Assembly (NCBI GenBank): GCA_947623745.1 | Contig: CANQHN010000027.1 | Coordinates: 1 to 35,752 of the forward strand | Direction: 5' to 3' | Origin: an uncultured Oscillospiraceae bacterium | GTDB lineage: Bacteria > Bacillota > Clostridia > Oscillospirales > Oscillospiraceae | Length of the DNA stretch: 35,752 nt | Shown here: positions 1 to 6,769 of the stretch, piece by piece | Layout of the letters: the number at the start of each line of letters is the position of its first letter | How positions within the stretch are numbered: position 1 is the first letter of the stretch | Program-made: the position numbers and the translations under genes | Notes under the pieces: model-generated | What the model saw: the letters and a program-made list of their open reading frames with translations, nothing else | Told to the model about the DNA's origin: nothing | The model's database searches: none

Positions 1-77
1 GTCCTCTGCCTTACGACATGCCCTCCAACGAGGAGCTGTTCGGCGAGTACAACGTCGAGGGTATGGACGAGGAGTAA
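1..77 (+). CDS. 3' end of an unidentified protein-coding gene (partial)
   Basis: The reading frame with codons starting at position 3 is open from the window edge and stops at TAA 75-77. It encodes a C-terminal tail ending NVEGMDEE. The visible 24 residues are acidic (seven Glu and two Asp) and show no domain. Such acidic tails occur on several large housekeeping proteins, RNA polymerase subunits among them, but the piece is too short to name. It is the last backbone gene before the mobile island. Confidence 0.6.
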   Translation, partial: PLPYDMPSNEELFGEYNVEGMDEE

Positions 78-110
78 TCCAGATCCAGCTCTCTTAAACC
101 TTGGCGATGA

Positions 111-132
111 CCGGGGGGCAGCCGCCCCCCGG
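111..132. repeat. GC-rich 9-bp hairpin downstream of the partial gene
   Basis: CCGGGGGGC (111-119) and GCCCCCCGG (124-132) pair perfectly around a 4-nt loop. No T-run follows, so it is not a textbook terminator; it may protect or pause the transcript of the upstream gene. The rest of 133-293 is GC-rich with several smaller hairpins (for example GAGCC/GGCTC near 183-196) and no credible gene. Confidence 0.6.
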
Positions 133-293
133 CCCTCCCGCCGGGCAGTTGACCCGGCCGCCTGATTTCGGGCCGCCGGATGAGCCGCCTGGCTCTTGAA
201 TCCGATTTCTCCTTTCTTGCGGGGAGAGCGGATGCCCGCGGTGCCCGCCGCCGGCAAGCCCCTCCGCCCTCTCCGCAGTGTCTCCTTCTTCCC

Positions 294-327
294 ATAAAAC
301 CCCGGTCCGTAAGGGCCGGGGTTTTAT
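294..327. terminator. bidirectional rho-independent terminator
   Basis: ATAAAACCCCGG (294-305) and CCGGGGTTTTAT (316-327) are perfect 12-bp inverted arms with a 10-nt loop. The GC core is flanked by A-tracts and T-tracts, so it could work in both directions. It sits between the truncated upstream gene and the left end of the island. Confidence 0.75.
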
Positions 328-357
328 GGTTCTTCGGAGGTCCGGCCCGCGTATCAT

Positions 358-400
358 AAAACGAGCGCCCGGCGTGAGGCCGCAGGCCATAAAACAGTAA
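358..400 (+). repeat. left end of the outer element (inverted copy of 8079-8121)
   Basis: AAAACG, CGCCCGGCG, GGCC and TAAAACAGTAA appear in the same order here and in the reverse complement of 8079-8121. The two copies have the same 43-nt overall length, with compensating 2-nt gaps. The inner part (ATAAAACAGTAA, 389-400) mirrors TTACTGTTTTAC (8079-8090). This arrangement fits recombinase half-sites flanking a shared GGCC core (385-388 and 8091-8094). Confidence 0.6.
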
Positions 401-476
401 TAGGAAATCTTTAACTATGGCAACTGTCAGACAGGATTGGAAAGAACCTAAGTCACATAACGAAACCAAAAGGGGA

Positions 477-668
477 ATGACTATGGAACTGACCTATACG
501 AAAGTTGGGGATTACCTGATCCTCAATCTGACAGCAGACACGGACGAAGATGCCAGCCTGCCCCCTATGGGCAAATATGGCCGCCTGCGGGAACGCTTTC
601 TCAAGGAGCACCACCACGGCACCGATACCTCCATGCTTCTGACGGGCAGGCTGGAGCCGCACCTGTAA
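477..668 (+). pseudogene. tnpV: TnpV-family transposon protein, N-terminal remnant
   Basis: The predicted product starts MTMELTYTKVGDY and includes a basic segment ending LLTGRLEPHL before a stop. This resembles the N-terminal half of the small TnpV proteins of Clostridial transposons (a TYTxVGDY motif, a basic helix and a LLTxGRL motif). Intact TnpV proteins are around 110-120 residues, so roughly the second half is missing. Similarity ends at about 664, where the sequence switches to a reverse-strand peptidase fragment, so this is a deletion or rearrangement junction. An AAAGGGGA-like ribosome site precedes the start. Family assignment is from remembered motifs. Confidence 0.6.
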
Positions 669-772
669 GCTTCCAACAGTTTTACAAACTTTGGGAATGT
701 GTTCAATGCGGCTGTGGCCTTTCTGTCAAGGTCGTGCATATAAAGCTCAGAACGATACGGCATAATTGTCAC
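665..772 (-). pseudogene. M48-type metallopeptidase, N-terminal fragment only
   Basis: Reading leftwards from ATG 772, about 36 residues (MTIMPYRSELYMHDLDRKA and onward to KLLEAY) resemble the N-terminus of M48-family peptidases often found in gut Firmicutes. After KLLEAY the frame runs into antisense TnpV sequence, so the catalytic HExxH part is gone. The start overlaps the stop of the upstream XRE gene by four bases (ATGA, 769-772), the usual sign of translational coupling in an operon. The gene was therefore probably intact before the rearrangement. Peptidase identity is moderately sure. Confidence 0.55.
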
Positions 773-1011
773 CTACCTGTACTCTTCTCTTTTGAAGAAT
801 CTTTTTCAGAATCCGGAACAAATTCAACAATGTCGTCCAGCTTACAGTCGAGAGTTGTGCAGAGCTTCTCCAGCACATTGACTCTGACATCCTCATTTCG
901 TCCAAGCTTGGCCATCGCGTTGGTGCTGATCCCAGCGAGGTGGGTCAGTTCTGTTTTGTTGATATTTTTGTCGACCATCAGTTTCCAAAGCTTCTTATAG
1001 CTGACCGGCAC
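769..1011 (-). CDS. XRE/Cro-type HTH transcriptional regulator (YozG-like)
   Basis: An 80-residue protein that is almost entirely a Cro/C1-type helix-turn-helix: a first helix around YKKLWKLMVDK, then NKTELTHLAGIS and TNAMAKLGR as the helix-turn-helix pair, and VLEKLCTTLDCKLDDIVEF as the closing helices. The C-terminal tail is charged (SEKDSSKEKSTGR). The start has a strong AGGAGG site six bases upstream and a good promoter at 1060-1088. It overlaps the M48 fragment by four bases. Small single-domain regulators paired with a peptidase gene are common on mobile elements; a role as local repressor is inferred. Confidence 0.85.
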   Translation of the reverse strand: MPVSYKKLWKLMVDKNINKTELTHLAGISTNAMAKLGRNEDVRVNVLEKLCTTLDCKLDDIVEFVPDSEKDSSKEKSTGR

Positions 1012-1059
1012 GATGAACCCCTCCTCATCTGAATTATTGGTATGTTAAGATTTGGTTGT

Positions 1060-1088
1060 AGTATATCATGCCAAAATTCAAAAGTCAA
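1060..1088 (-). promoter_or_regulatory. sigma-70-type promoter of the XRE gene
   Basis: On the reverse strand, TTGACT (1083-1088) and TATACT (1060-1065) are separated by 17 bases and lie about 50 bases upstream of the regulator start. This is close to consensus. Confidence 0.75.
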
Positions 1089-1103
1089 GTTTTTCTTGAG
1101 AAA

Positions 1104-1121
1104 CACAAGAATTCGCTTGTG
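1104..1121. repeat. short inverted repeat upstream of the XRE promoter (operator candidate)
   Basis: CACAAG (1104-1109) and CTTGTG (1116-1121) form a 6-bp dyad with a 6-bp spacer, just upstream of the -35 box. Position and symmetry would suit a repressor or activator site, but there is only one copy. Confidence 0.3.
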
Positions 1122-1335
1122 AGATTGAAGCTTGATTTGATATAGCCGTGCCTCAGATTGTTAGAGAAAAATCTACTGTTCAGATATCTCTGTAATTTTG
1201 AAAACATAGGTCCTATTCCCGCGCGGATGTGCGGGAAAGAGCGACCACCGGGCGCGATAAAGCCACGCCAAACGGCGTGTTCGACCGGGCGCGGAGCGGC
1301 CGGCCCGGGGCTTGGGCGGAGCCCAACAGGCGTTT

Positions 1336-1437
1336 CAGAATATGGTGTCCGCTATATCGCCATCAACGACAACTACGACACCAGCGACCCAAACAGCATC
1401 AACAACGACTTTGCAGGCATCCGGAATTGGTTCAATG
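1336..1437 (+). pseudogene. large serine recombinase, internal 5' remnant (left half of the split gene)
   Basis: The frame reads EYGVRYIAINDNYDTSDPNS and continues NNDFAGIRNWFN. This matches the second half of the catalytic resolvase domain of Clostridial large serine recombinases, where the family continues NEFYARDTSRKIRAV. That continuation is found at 6797 onward. The first roughly 95 residues expected for the family, including the catalytic serine, are absent. Upstream (about 1200-1335) is unrelated GC-rich sequence with no recognisable gene. The gene was thus N-terminally deleted and also interrupted by the inner element. Confidence 0.8.
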
Positions 1438-1445
1438 ACAATATC

Positions 1446-1459
1446 GCATAAAGCATGAC
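1446..1459 (+). repeat. left terminal inverted repeat of the inner element
   Basis: GCATAAAGCATGAC is the exact reverse complement of 6770-6783. In a circular form the two arms would sit symmetrically 10 bp either side of the AA core, like the arms of a serine integrase attP. Confidence 0.8.
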
Positions 1460-1747
1460 AACAACATCAGCGGTGTGGCGGTAATCGGAAATCCAAAATA
1501 TAAGACCAAACGCCCGTTTCCGGCGGCTGGAATATGTCAGCCGTATCGGAGATGGGCGCTTTATTTTGACAGGCTTATGTGGGAGCGTTTGTTCCTGCAA
1601 TCGTGCTGAAAATGAACTAATGCACTACGCTTCCCATTATCGCTAAAGGAAAATCGCCGGGACGTTTTCTATTCGACGTGGACAAAGATTTAAGGAGAAT
1701 AATTCGATTAACCGTCTTAACGGGCAGTAGATTTCTTCACATTTGGG
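1460..1747. other. non-coding left region of the inner element with nested hairpins
   Basis: There is no gene with a ribosome site here. CGGCTG (1524-1529) pairs with CAGCCG (1538-1543), inside a CGCCC (1511-1515) and GGGCG (1554-1558) stem that is followed by CTTTATTTT. This resembles a terminator that would block transcription entering from the left. The rest is AT-rich sequence leading to the cargo promoter. Confidence 0.4.
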
Positions 1748-1756
1748 TGATATAAT
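1748..1756 (+). promoter_or_regulatory. extended -10 promoter for the cargo genes
   Basis: TGATATAAT (1748-1756) is a perfect TGnTATAAT extended -10. No good -35 box is seen at the matching distance. It lies 64 bases upstream of the hydrolase start. Confidence 0.5.
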
Positions 1757-1820
1757 ATTAAATGTCGAATCGGCGATTATTCGACAAATCGGCTTTATTA
1801 TGGGAGGAAACTGCCTAATT

Positions 1821-2921
1821 ATGAAAACAGATTTTCATATTCATTTTGACGAGGAGCAATTTGCGGAACTTCGCCGCCGAATAAACATTACAAGATTGCC
1901 AAAGCCGATAGAGGGGGATAGCTGGTCTCTGGGGACGGATGTACAATACCTTTCATCACTTCTGACATACTGGCGTGACAGCTATGATTGGAAGCGGAAG
2001 GAAACTGAACTCAACCAATATCCGCAGTTTACCTGTGAACTGGATGGGGTGACAATTCATTTCTTTCATATCCCCGGTTCCCGCAAGGGCTCGCTGCCGC
2101 TGCTGTTGACGCACGGCTGGCCGGACAGCTTTCTTCGCTATGCGAAGGCGTTTCCGCTGCTCTCCGAATTTGACCTTGTGGTGCCCTCTCTGCCGGGCTT
2201 TGCATTTTCAACGCTGCCGCCGAAGGGCTTTCTCAATAACGCCGAGGTTGCGGAACTCTGGCATAAGCTGATGACCGAGGTGCTTGGATACAGGGAATAC
2301 ATAGCGTCAGGCGGCGATATGGGTCGAGGAGTAACGTGCTATCTGGCGACTCGCTATCCGAAAGAGGTCAGAGGAATATATCTTACAGATGTAGGCTCTG
2401 CGGGAGCCATTGTTGCGTCAGCGGATGATTCGCTTACACCTTCAGAACTGGACTATAAGCGCCGTGCACAGGAATGGACACGGATGGAGGGAGCCTATAT
2501 CAATATCAACAGTACTAAGCCCCAAACTCTGGCGTTTATGCTCAGTGATTCTCCGGCTGGGATGGCTGCGTGGATCGTGGAAAAATACCACGCTTGGAGT
2601 GACTGGCCTCTGCTGACGATGGATGACCTCTGCGATTGCCTGACTCTTTACTGGATGACGAACACGGGATATACCTCTATCCGTGCCTACCACGGAAACA
2701 GTTTTACATTGCCTCCGATGGGAGCAATCACCGTACCGACAGCCATTGCTGCCTTTCCGCATGATGTCCTTCCGGTGCCAAAGGAGTGGGTGGAAAAGCA
2801 CTATCCCGTGATCCAATACACCAATATGCCGCGAGGCGGTCATTTCACCGCATTGGAACAGCCAAAAGAGTTTGCAGAAGATATTACTCATTTTGCTGAT
2901 ATACTGGCAGATCGCGTGTGA
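1821..2921 (+). CDS. epoxide-hydrolase-like alpha/beta hydrolase
   Basis: A 366-residue protein with the layout of microsomal-type epoxide hydrolases: an N-terminal EHN-like segment (FHIHFDEEQFAELRRRI, LTYWRDSYDWKRKE), then an alpha/beta-hydrolase core. Visible motifs are the oxyanion HGWPDS, the probable nucleophile Asp in SGGDMGRGV, and a late GGHFTALEQP holding the catalytic His. Family members open epoxide rings by way of an Asp ester; the true substrate is unknown. ATG 1821 is preferred because it follows a GGAGG at 1803-1807, and EHN homology starts right after it; an in-frame upstream extension exists. It ends four bases into the next frame, and the GNAT gene follows. It is cargo of the inner element. 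Confidence 0.8.
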   Translation: MKTDFHIHFDEEQFAELRRRINITRLPKPIEGDSWSLGTDVQYLSSLLTYWRDSYDWKRKETELNQYPQFTCELDGVTIHFFHIPGSRKGSLPLLLTHGWPDSFLRYAKAFPLLSEFDLVVPSLPGFAFSTLPPKGFLNNAEVAELWHKLMTEVLGYREYIASGGDMGRGVTCYLATRYPKEVRGIYLTDVGSAGAIVASADDSLTPSELDYKRRAQEWTRMEGAYININSTKPQTLAFMLSDSPAGMAAWIVEKYHAWSDWPLLTMDDLCDCLTLYWMTNTGYTSIRAYHGNSFTLPPMGAITVPTAIAAFPHDVLPVPKEWVEKHYPVIQYTNMPRGGHFTALEQPKEFAEDITHFADILADRV

Positions 2922-2968
2922 GGAACATTCTTTTTGAATTGAACAGATCGGGCTTGAGGAGGCTGCAA

Positions 2969-3490
2969 TTGAAAAGGGATTATTTCATAAGAACAAAAAG
3001 GATCGGGTTTTCAGAATGGACATCAAATGATATTGTATTCGCTGAGCTTTTATGGGGCGATAAGGCTGTTACAAAGTATATTTGCAGCAGCGGAGAGTTT
3101 AGCCGCGAGGATATTGAAGCGCGATTGCAACAGGAGATCCGCAATCAAAAAGAATATCATGTTCAGTATTGGCCGATTTTTGAACTGAAGTCAAATGAAT
3201 TTATTGGATGCTGTGGTCTAAGACCACATCAGGCGGGTGTATACGAAATCGGGTTCCATCTGCGGCCTGTGTTTTGGGGACAGGGTTATGCCGTTGAAGC
3301 CGCAAGAGCCGTCATTCAATATGCGTTTTCTTCCCTGCGGGCAGAAGCACTTTTCGCCGGTCACAATCCGAAGAATACGGCTTCCCGACACGTTCTGGAA
3401 AAGCTGGGATTTCGATATATCGGGGATGAGTATTATGAGCCGACCGGGTTATATCATCCCTCTTACAAATTATCTCTGAAGCAGGACTGA
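2969..3490 (+). CDS. GNAT-family N-acetyltransferase
   Basis: 173 residues of a single GNAT (Acetyltransf_3, RimJ/RimL-like) domain: an N-terminal strand region with TKRIGFSEWTSND, a central FIGCCGLRP strand, then the acetyl-CoA pyrophosphate loop in RPVFWGQGYAVEAARAVI, and HNPKNTASRHVLEKLGF, the usual late helix. It would transfer acetyl from acetyl-CoA to an amine on a small molecule or protein; the substrate is unknown. The start is TTG 2969, six bases after TGAGGAGG (2955-2962); an upstream GTG at 2918 has no such site. It is in a cargo operon with the hydrolase and the YjbR-like gene. Confidence 0.85.
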   Translation: MKRDYFIRTKRIGFSEWTSNDIVFAELLWGDKAVTKYICSSGEFSREDIEARLQQEIRNQKEYHVQYWPIFELKSNEFIGCCGLRPHQAGVYEIGFHLRPVFWGQGYAVEAARAVIQYAFSSLRAEALFAGHNPKNTASRHVLEKLGFRYIGDEYYEPTGLYHPSYKLSLKQD

Positions 3491-3556
3491 AAATTCCCGC
3501 TTGTCAGAGAGACAATGAAGACAGCAAATTGGGATTTACGGAGGTGACGATACTCC

Positions 3557-4216
3557 ATGTTTGAAGATATTTTTCTGCGAAAAAAGGCTGTTCTTGAAAA
3601 GCTGGATGCCTATGGCTTTCGGAAAATCCGAAACCATCGCAAATACGACACGGATATGTTAAATGGCGAATTCCGCTTGGAAATCACCATCGGTAAGAAT
3701 TCTGTGCCGGATACGAAACTGACGGAAATTGCCACAGGCGAGGAGTATGTTCTTTACAAAACAGACGCAGTTGGTACATTTGTTGGCGAGGTTAGAACGA
3801 CTGTAACAAATATCTTGCAGGATATCGCCGATCGCTGTTATGAAACGGCGGTCTTCAAGGCGGAGCAGTCCGTTGCGCTTATTGCCTATGTCCGTGAAAA
3901 ATACGGGGATGAACTGGAATACTCGTGGGATAAATTTCCCGATAATGCTGTCTGGCGCCGGAAGGACAATGAAAAATGGTACGGTGCGTTACTGACTGTT
4001 TCCCGTCGCAAACTCGGCGTCCCGTCTGATGAGATTGTGGAGATCATCGACCTGCGCACCGTGCCGGAAGTAATGGAGGATCTCATTGATAACACTCGTT
4101 TCTTCCCCGGTTGGCACATGAATAAGAAGCATTGGTACACAATCATTTTGGACGGAACGGTTTCGACGGATGAAATATGCCGCAGGGTGGATGAAAGCTA
4201 TTTGCTGGCAAAGTGA
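3557..4216 (+). CDS. MmcQ/YjbR-family protein with N-terminal extension
   Basis: 219 residues. The C-terminal half (from about residue 118) has the MmcQ/YjbR pattern: KFPDNAVWRRKDNEKWYGAL, then DEIVEIIDLR, a PGWHMNKKHWYTIILDG stretch and a final helix with DESYLLAK. The first 115 residues are a separate domain I do not recognise. YjbR-like proteins adopt a CyaY-like fold and are annotated as DNA-binding, but their role is poorly known. The start follows GGAGGTGA (3540-3547) by nine bases. It is the third gene of the cargo set, 66 bases after the GNAT gene. Confidence 0.8.
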   Translation: MFEDIFLRKKAVLEKLDAYGFRKIRNHRKYDTDMLNGEFRLEITIGKNSVPDTKLTEIATGEEYVLYKTDAVGTFVGEVRTTVTNILQDIADRCYETAVFKAEQSVALIAYVREKYGDELEYSWDKFPDNAVWRRKDNEKWYGALLTVSRRKLGVPSDEIVEIIDLRTVPEVMEDLIDNTRFFPGWHMNKKHWYTIILDGTVSTDEICRRVDESYLLAK

Positions 4217-4530
4217 ACATAAGGACAAATTCCTGCTTATCGCCCCGTCCATAAAACTGAATATCGAAAATCAGACCGTTGACACACCGGATTCCCGGTG
4301 GAAAAGCCAACGGCCTTTTCAAACTTAAAGGGTGTGGGAATCCCACGAAAGAAGCAGGTGGGTACTCACCGGATTTGCTTGCTGCCCCTCCGGGGGCAGC
4401 GGGCAAAAATCCGAAGTGTAGCCACACCTGATTTGCTTGCTATTCTCAAAAACCTGAAAACTCTCCCCACGTCCTGCACGGGATTTTCAAAAAACTTTTC
4501 CGAACACGAACACTTTTTCGATAAAACCCG
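4217..4530. other. non-coding region between cargo and recombinase module
   Basis: No gene with a ribosome site is visible. It holds hairpins (CACCGG/CCGGTG near 4285; GCTGCCCC 4381-4388 with GGGGCAGC 4393-4400), a GTGGGAATCCCAC palindrome near 4334, and a 17-nt direct repeat. In related elements such stretches can hold an origin of transfer or be the scar of lost genes; neither can be shown here. Confidence 0.4.
4367..4441 (+). repeat. 17-nt direct repeat, two copies 58 bp apart
   Basis: CACCGGATTTGCTTGCT (4367-4383) and CACCTGATTTGCTTGCT (4425-4441) differ at one base. A GC hairpin lies between them. They may be protein-binding iterons or part of an oriT, or a small internal duplication. 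Confidence 0.6.
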
Positions 4531-4559
4531 TTGACACGAACATACGTTTCTGTTACAAT
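4531..4559 (+). promoter_or_regulatory. strong promoter of the leader/recombinase unit
   Basis: TTGACA (4531-4536), 17 bases, then TACAAT (4554-4559). Transcription would start near 4566 and give a leader of about 280 bases before the first downstream ORF. Confidence 0.75.
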
Positions 4560-4668
4560 AATCTCGACAGATGCAATAACGCTCTGCCCCTCTTTTCCCA
4601 TTTGGGACAGCCGTGATTTTGCGCTCCACGTTTGAGCGTTCAAAGGGACGGCAAAGAGGAATATTGAC

Positions 4669-4692
4669 ATGGCTGTGCTATGGAGCCGCTGA
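4669..4692 (+). CDS. putative leader peptide MAVLWSR
   Basis: ATG GCT GTG CTA TGG AGC CGC TGA, preceded by AGAGGA eight bases upstream, gives a seven-residue peptide. It ends 15 bases before the terminator stem, a fit for a ribosome that covers the 5' arm when it stalls. It has no known homologue that I can name. It could also be a chance ORF. Confidence 0.45.
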   Translation: MAVLWSR

Positions 4693-4706
4693 CAAGGCGA
4701 AGTCTT

Positions 4707-4766
4707 CCTAAGCCGCATGACTGGAGTTTTCCGATGGAAAACTCTGTTATCGGCTTGGGATTTTTT
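4707..4766 (+). terminator. leader terminator hairpin with T6
   Basis: CCTAAGCCG (4707-4715) pairs with CGGCTTGGG (4751-4759, one G-T pair), enclosing a perfect inner hairpin GAGTTTTCC/GGAAAACTC (4724-4744), and is followed by A and six T (4761-4766). It lies inside the transcript between the leader peptide and the next ORF, so it would be conditional. Confidence 0.6.
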
Positions 4767-4846
4767 CTTTGCCGGTCATGCGGCTCCTTCGTTTTCTTCC
4801 TCTTGTCGGGCTTCTCCGCGCAGCGGAGAAAAACGGAGGTATTGAG

Positions 4847-5062
4847 ATGAACGAGAACGAAAAGAGCAAAGATTTCAAGCTGGAAGAACTGTTCCCCATT
4901 ATCAAACATCAGGGGCGGGAGTTTCTTTGCCTGCCCACAAAAACCGAAATGGAGATGGAGGACGGCACGGTCTATCATGTCAACACATTTTACGGCGGCA
5001 GCACCGAGATGGGGCCTCTCCTTGATGCGCTCACCCTCGAAAAAATCGACAGGGTGGGCTGA
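4847..5062 (+). CDS. small hypothetical protein upstream of the recombinase
   Basis: 71 residues, acidic and with no membrane segment: MNENEKSKDFKLEELFPIIK, then HQGREFLCLPTKTEMEMEDG, VYHVNTFYGGS and a helical end. It looks like a small folded beta-strand protein of unknown function. An ACGGAGG site lies seven bases before ATG 4847. It stands 92 bases ahead of the recombinase and behind the attenuator-like leader, so it may be an element-borne regulator or directionality factor. That role is only inferred from position. Confidence 0.65.
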   Translation: MNENEKSKDFKLEELFPIIKHQGREFLCLPTKTEMEMEDGTVYHVNTFYGGSTEMGPLLDALTLEKIDRVG

Positions 5063-5070
5063 GGTCCTAC

Positions 5071-5099
5071 TGGAATCATGGGCGGTGCTGTGGTATAAT
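5071..5099 (+). promoter_or_regulatory. possible separate recombinase promoter
   Basis: TGGAAT (5071-5076), 17 bases, TATAAT (5094-5099), 55 bases before the recombinase start. The -10 box is perfect and the -35 box weak. It would make recombinase expression partly independent of the leader. Confidence 0.5.
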
Positions 5100-5154
5100 G
5101 AGATAGGATTTCTGATTACCATACGCACTGCATATTGGGAGGTAAAAGAAAAAT

Positions 5155-6765
5155 ATGCAGGAAAATTACAACGTAGGTATCTATGCGCGGCTGAGCCGCG
5201 ACGATGAAAGAGCCGGGGAATCTGTTTCAATCGAAAATCAAAAGGAACTGCTGACCCGGTACGTCAGAGAACAGGGATGGAATCTCTATGATTATTACTG
5301 CGATGATGGCGTTTCTGGGACGACGTTCGATAGACCGAGCTTCAACCGGCTGGTGCAGGATGCGACGGATGGGAAGATCAATCTGATTTTGACCAAAGAT
5401 CTCAGTAGGCTGGGTAGAGATTACATCGAGGCTGGCCGGTATACGGATTTCGTTTTTCCAAGCCTCGGCTGTCGGTTCATCGCACTCAACGATGGCGTGG
5501 ATACCATGCACAAGAATAATGAAATGCTGGTCATTCTGAAAAATGTGATGAACGACCTCTATGCGCGGGATACCAGCAATAAAATCAAGGCGGTAAAGCA
5601 ATCCACGTTTAAGAGCGGCAAGTATGTCGGATGCTACGCTCCGTTAGGCTACAAAAAGAGCGCGGACGACAAGCACGTTTTGGAGATCGACCCGGTGACT
5701 GCGCCGGTGGTGCATCACATTTTCGACCTCAGACTGCAAGGCAACGGATTCCGAAAGATAGCGATACAACTCAACACAGAGGGTGTTCCCGCTCCGAGAA
5801 CTTTCTACTACATGGCTGAGGGTAAAGAAAATCCTCGCGGTGAGACTCCGTACTGGAATGACGTGACTGTAAAGACGATTCTCCGCAACGAGGTTTACAT
5901 CGGTCACATGGTACAGAACAAGACGGGTACGGTGTCCTATAAGAACCACAAGCAGATTTCCAAGCCGAAAGAGGATTGGATCAAGGTTGAGAATACCCAT
6001 GAGCCTATCATCTCTCAGGAAACGTGGGACGCCGTTCAGCGGATGGACAACCACCCGTCCAGAAGCAGGACGGGCAAGAGCGGAACGATTGCTCTATTCG
6101 GAGGACTTCTGCGGTGCTTGGATTGCGGATCTTCTTTTCGCTTTGTGAGGGACTACCGCACAAAACGAAAAGCGTCCGAGTATAAGGCTTATGCCTGCAA
6201 CCGTTTTATGTCGGGTGGCAAAATTGCCTGTTCCTCGCACTACATCAACGAGAAGGCTCTGGTATCTGTGGTGCTGACCGATATTCGGAACAAAGCGTTC
6301 TTCGCCCAGCAGAGCCGCGAAGCCCTCAAAGAGCGGATACTCGCCAAGAAAGAATCTGCCAACGCAGAACGGGCGAACACTCTGAGAGCGGAACTGTCCG
6401 CGCTGGACAAGCGACTTGCCGAACTTGAAAAGCTGATCCAGGCTGCCTATGAGGATAAGGTCATGGGACGTATCCCGGAGAGTGTCTGTATCCAGCTTCT
6501 GAACAAGTACGAAGCGGAGCGGACGGAGAAGCTGGAGCGTAAAAAGGACATCTCCGCGAAGCTGGCAACCAGCCGGGCAAACGAGCAGTCGGTTGACGAT
6601 TGGCTGGACATGATACTGGACTACACCCAGCTTGAGGAGCTTGACCGTCCCACCCTTGTCAGGCTCATTCAGAAAATCGAGGTCGGCGAGAAATATCAGG
6701 TGAATGACCACATGGAACGGGACATCAACATCTACTACAATTTCGTAGGCTTTGTGGAACTGTAA
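5155..6765 (+). CDS. large serine recombinase of the inner element (TnpX/TndX type)
   Basis: 536 residues and apparently intact. The N-terminal resolvase domain (about 1-150) starts YNVGIYARLSRDDERAG with the catalytic Ser at residue 14, and has DDGVSGTTFDRPSFNRL and TKDLSRLGRDYIEAGRYTDF. The middle Recombinase domain holds SGKYVGCYAPLGYKK and NEVYIGHMVQNK. A zinc ribbon follows (CLDCGSSFRF with YACN and ACSSH), then a long coiled coil (about 395-480). It cuts att sites with a covalent Ser link, integrating and excising the element. The start follows GGGAGG by about eleven bases. The start codon lies in an arm of a small inverted repeat (5130-5136 with 5152-5158). It ends 30 bases before the inner right end. 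Confidence 0.95.
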   Translation: MQENYNVGIYARLSRDDERAGESVSIENQKELLTRYVREQGWNLYDYYCDDGVSGTTFDRPSFNRLVQDATDGKINLILTKDLSRLGRDYIEAGRYTDFVFPSLGCRFIALNDGVDTMHKNNEMLVILKNVMNDLYARDTSNKIKAVKQSTFKSGKYVGCYAPLGYKKSADDKHVLEIDPVTAPVVHHIFDLRLQGNGFRKIAIQLNTEGVPAPRTFYYMAEGKENPRGETPYWNDVTVKTILRNEVYIGHMVQNKTGTVSYKNHKQISKPKEDWIKVENTHEPIISQETWDAVQRMDNHPSRSRTGKSGTIALFGGLLRCLDCGSSFRFVRDYRTKRKASEYKAYACNRFMSGGKIACSSHYINEKALVSVVLTDIRNKAFFAQQSREALKERILAKKESANAERANTLRAELSALDKRLAELEKLIQAAYEDKVMGRIPESVCIQLLNKYEAERTEKLERKKDISAKLATSRANEQSVDDWLDMILDYTQLEELDRPTLVRLIQKIEVGEKYQVNDHMERDINIYYNFVGFVEL

Positions 6766-6769
6766 ACCC

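Larger units (their letters stand above)
4566..4846 (+). promoter_or_regulatory. structured 5' leader with leader peptide and terminator (attenuator candidate)
   Basis: The leader can fold as follows: CCTCTTT (4589-4595) pairs with AAAGAGG (4653-4659), closing hairpins TCCCA/TGGGA (4596-4607), GCCGT/ACGGC (4610-4614 with 4648-4652) and CGCTC/GAGCG (near 4622-4638). The closing stem covers the AGAGG ribosome site of a seven-codon ORF (4669-4692). A terminator hairpin follows (4707-4766). An overlapping 14-bp stem, 4711-4724 with 4772-4785, is an alternative fold. The order promoter, structured leader, short peptide, terminator, gene is that of ribosome-stalling attenuators in front of antibiotic-resistance genes; here it precedes a small ORF and the recombinase. 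Confidence 0.6.

Noticed and set aside
94-469. Reverse-strand open frames left of the island
   Set aside because: Arg/Gly/Pro-rich translations of hairpin-dense DNA crossing a terminator and the element end; no ribosome site.
1158-1335. N-terminal part of the open frame that reaches the recombinase remnant
   Set aside because: The translation before EYGVRYIAIND has no recombinase similarity and no ribosome site, so it is read as unrelated DNA at a deletion point.
4769-4846. Upstream extension of the 71-residue protein
   Set aside because: It lies within the leader stem region; the GGAGG site fits ATG 4847 only.
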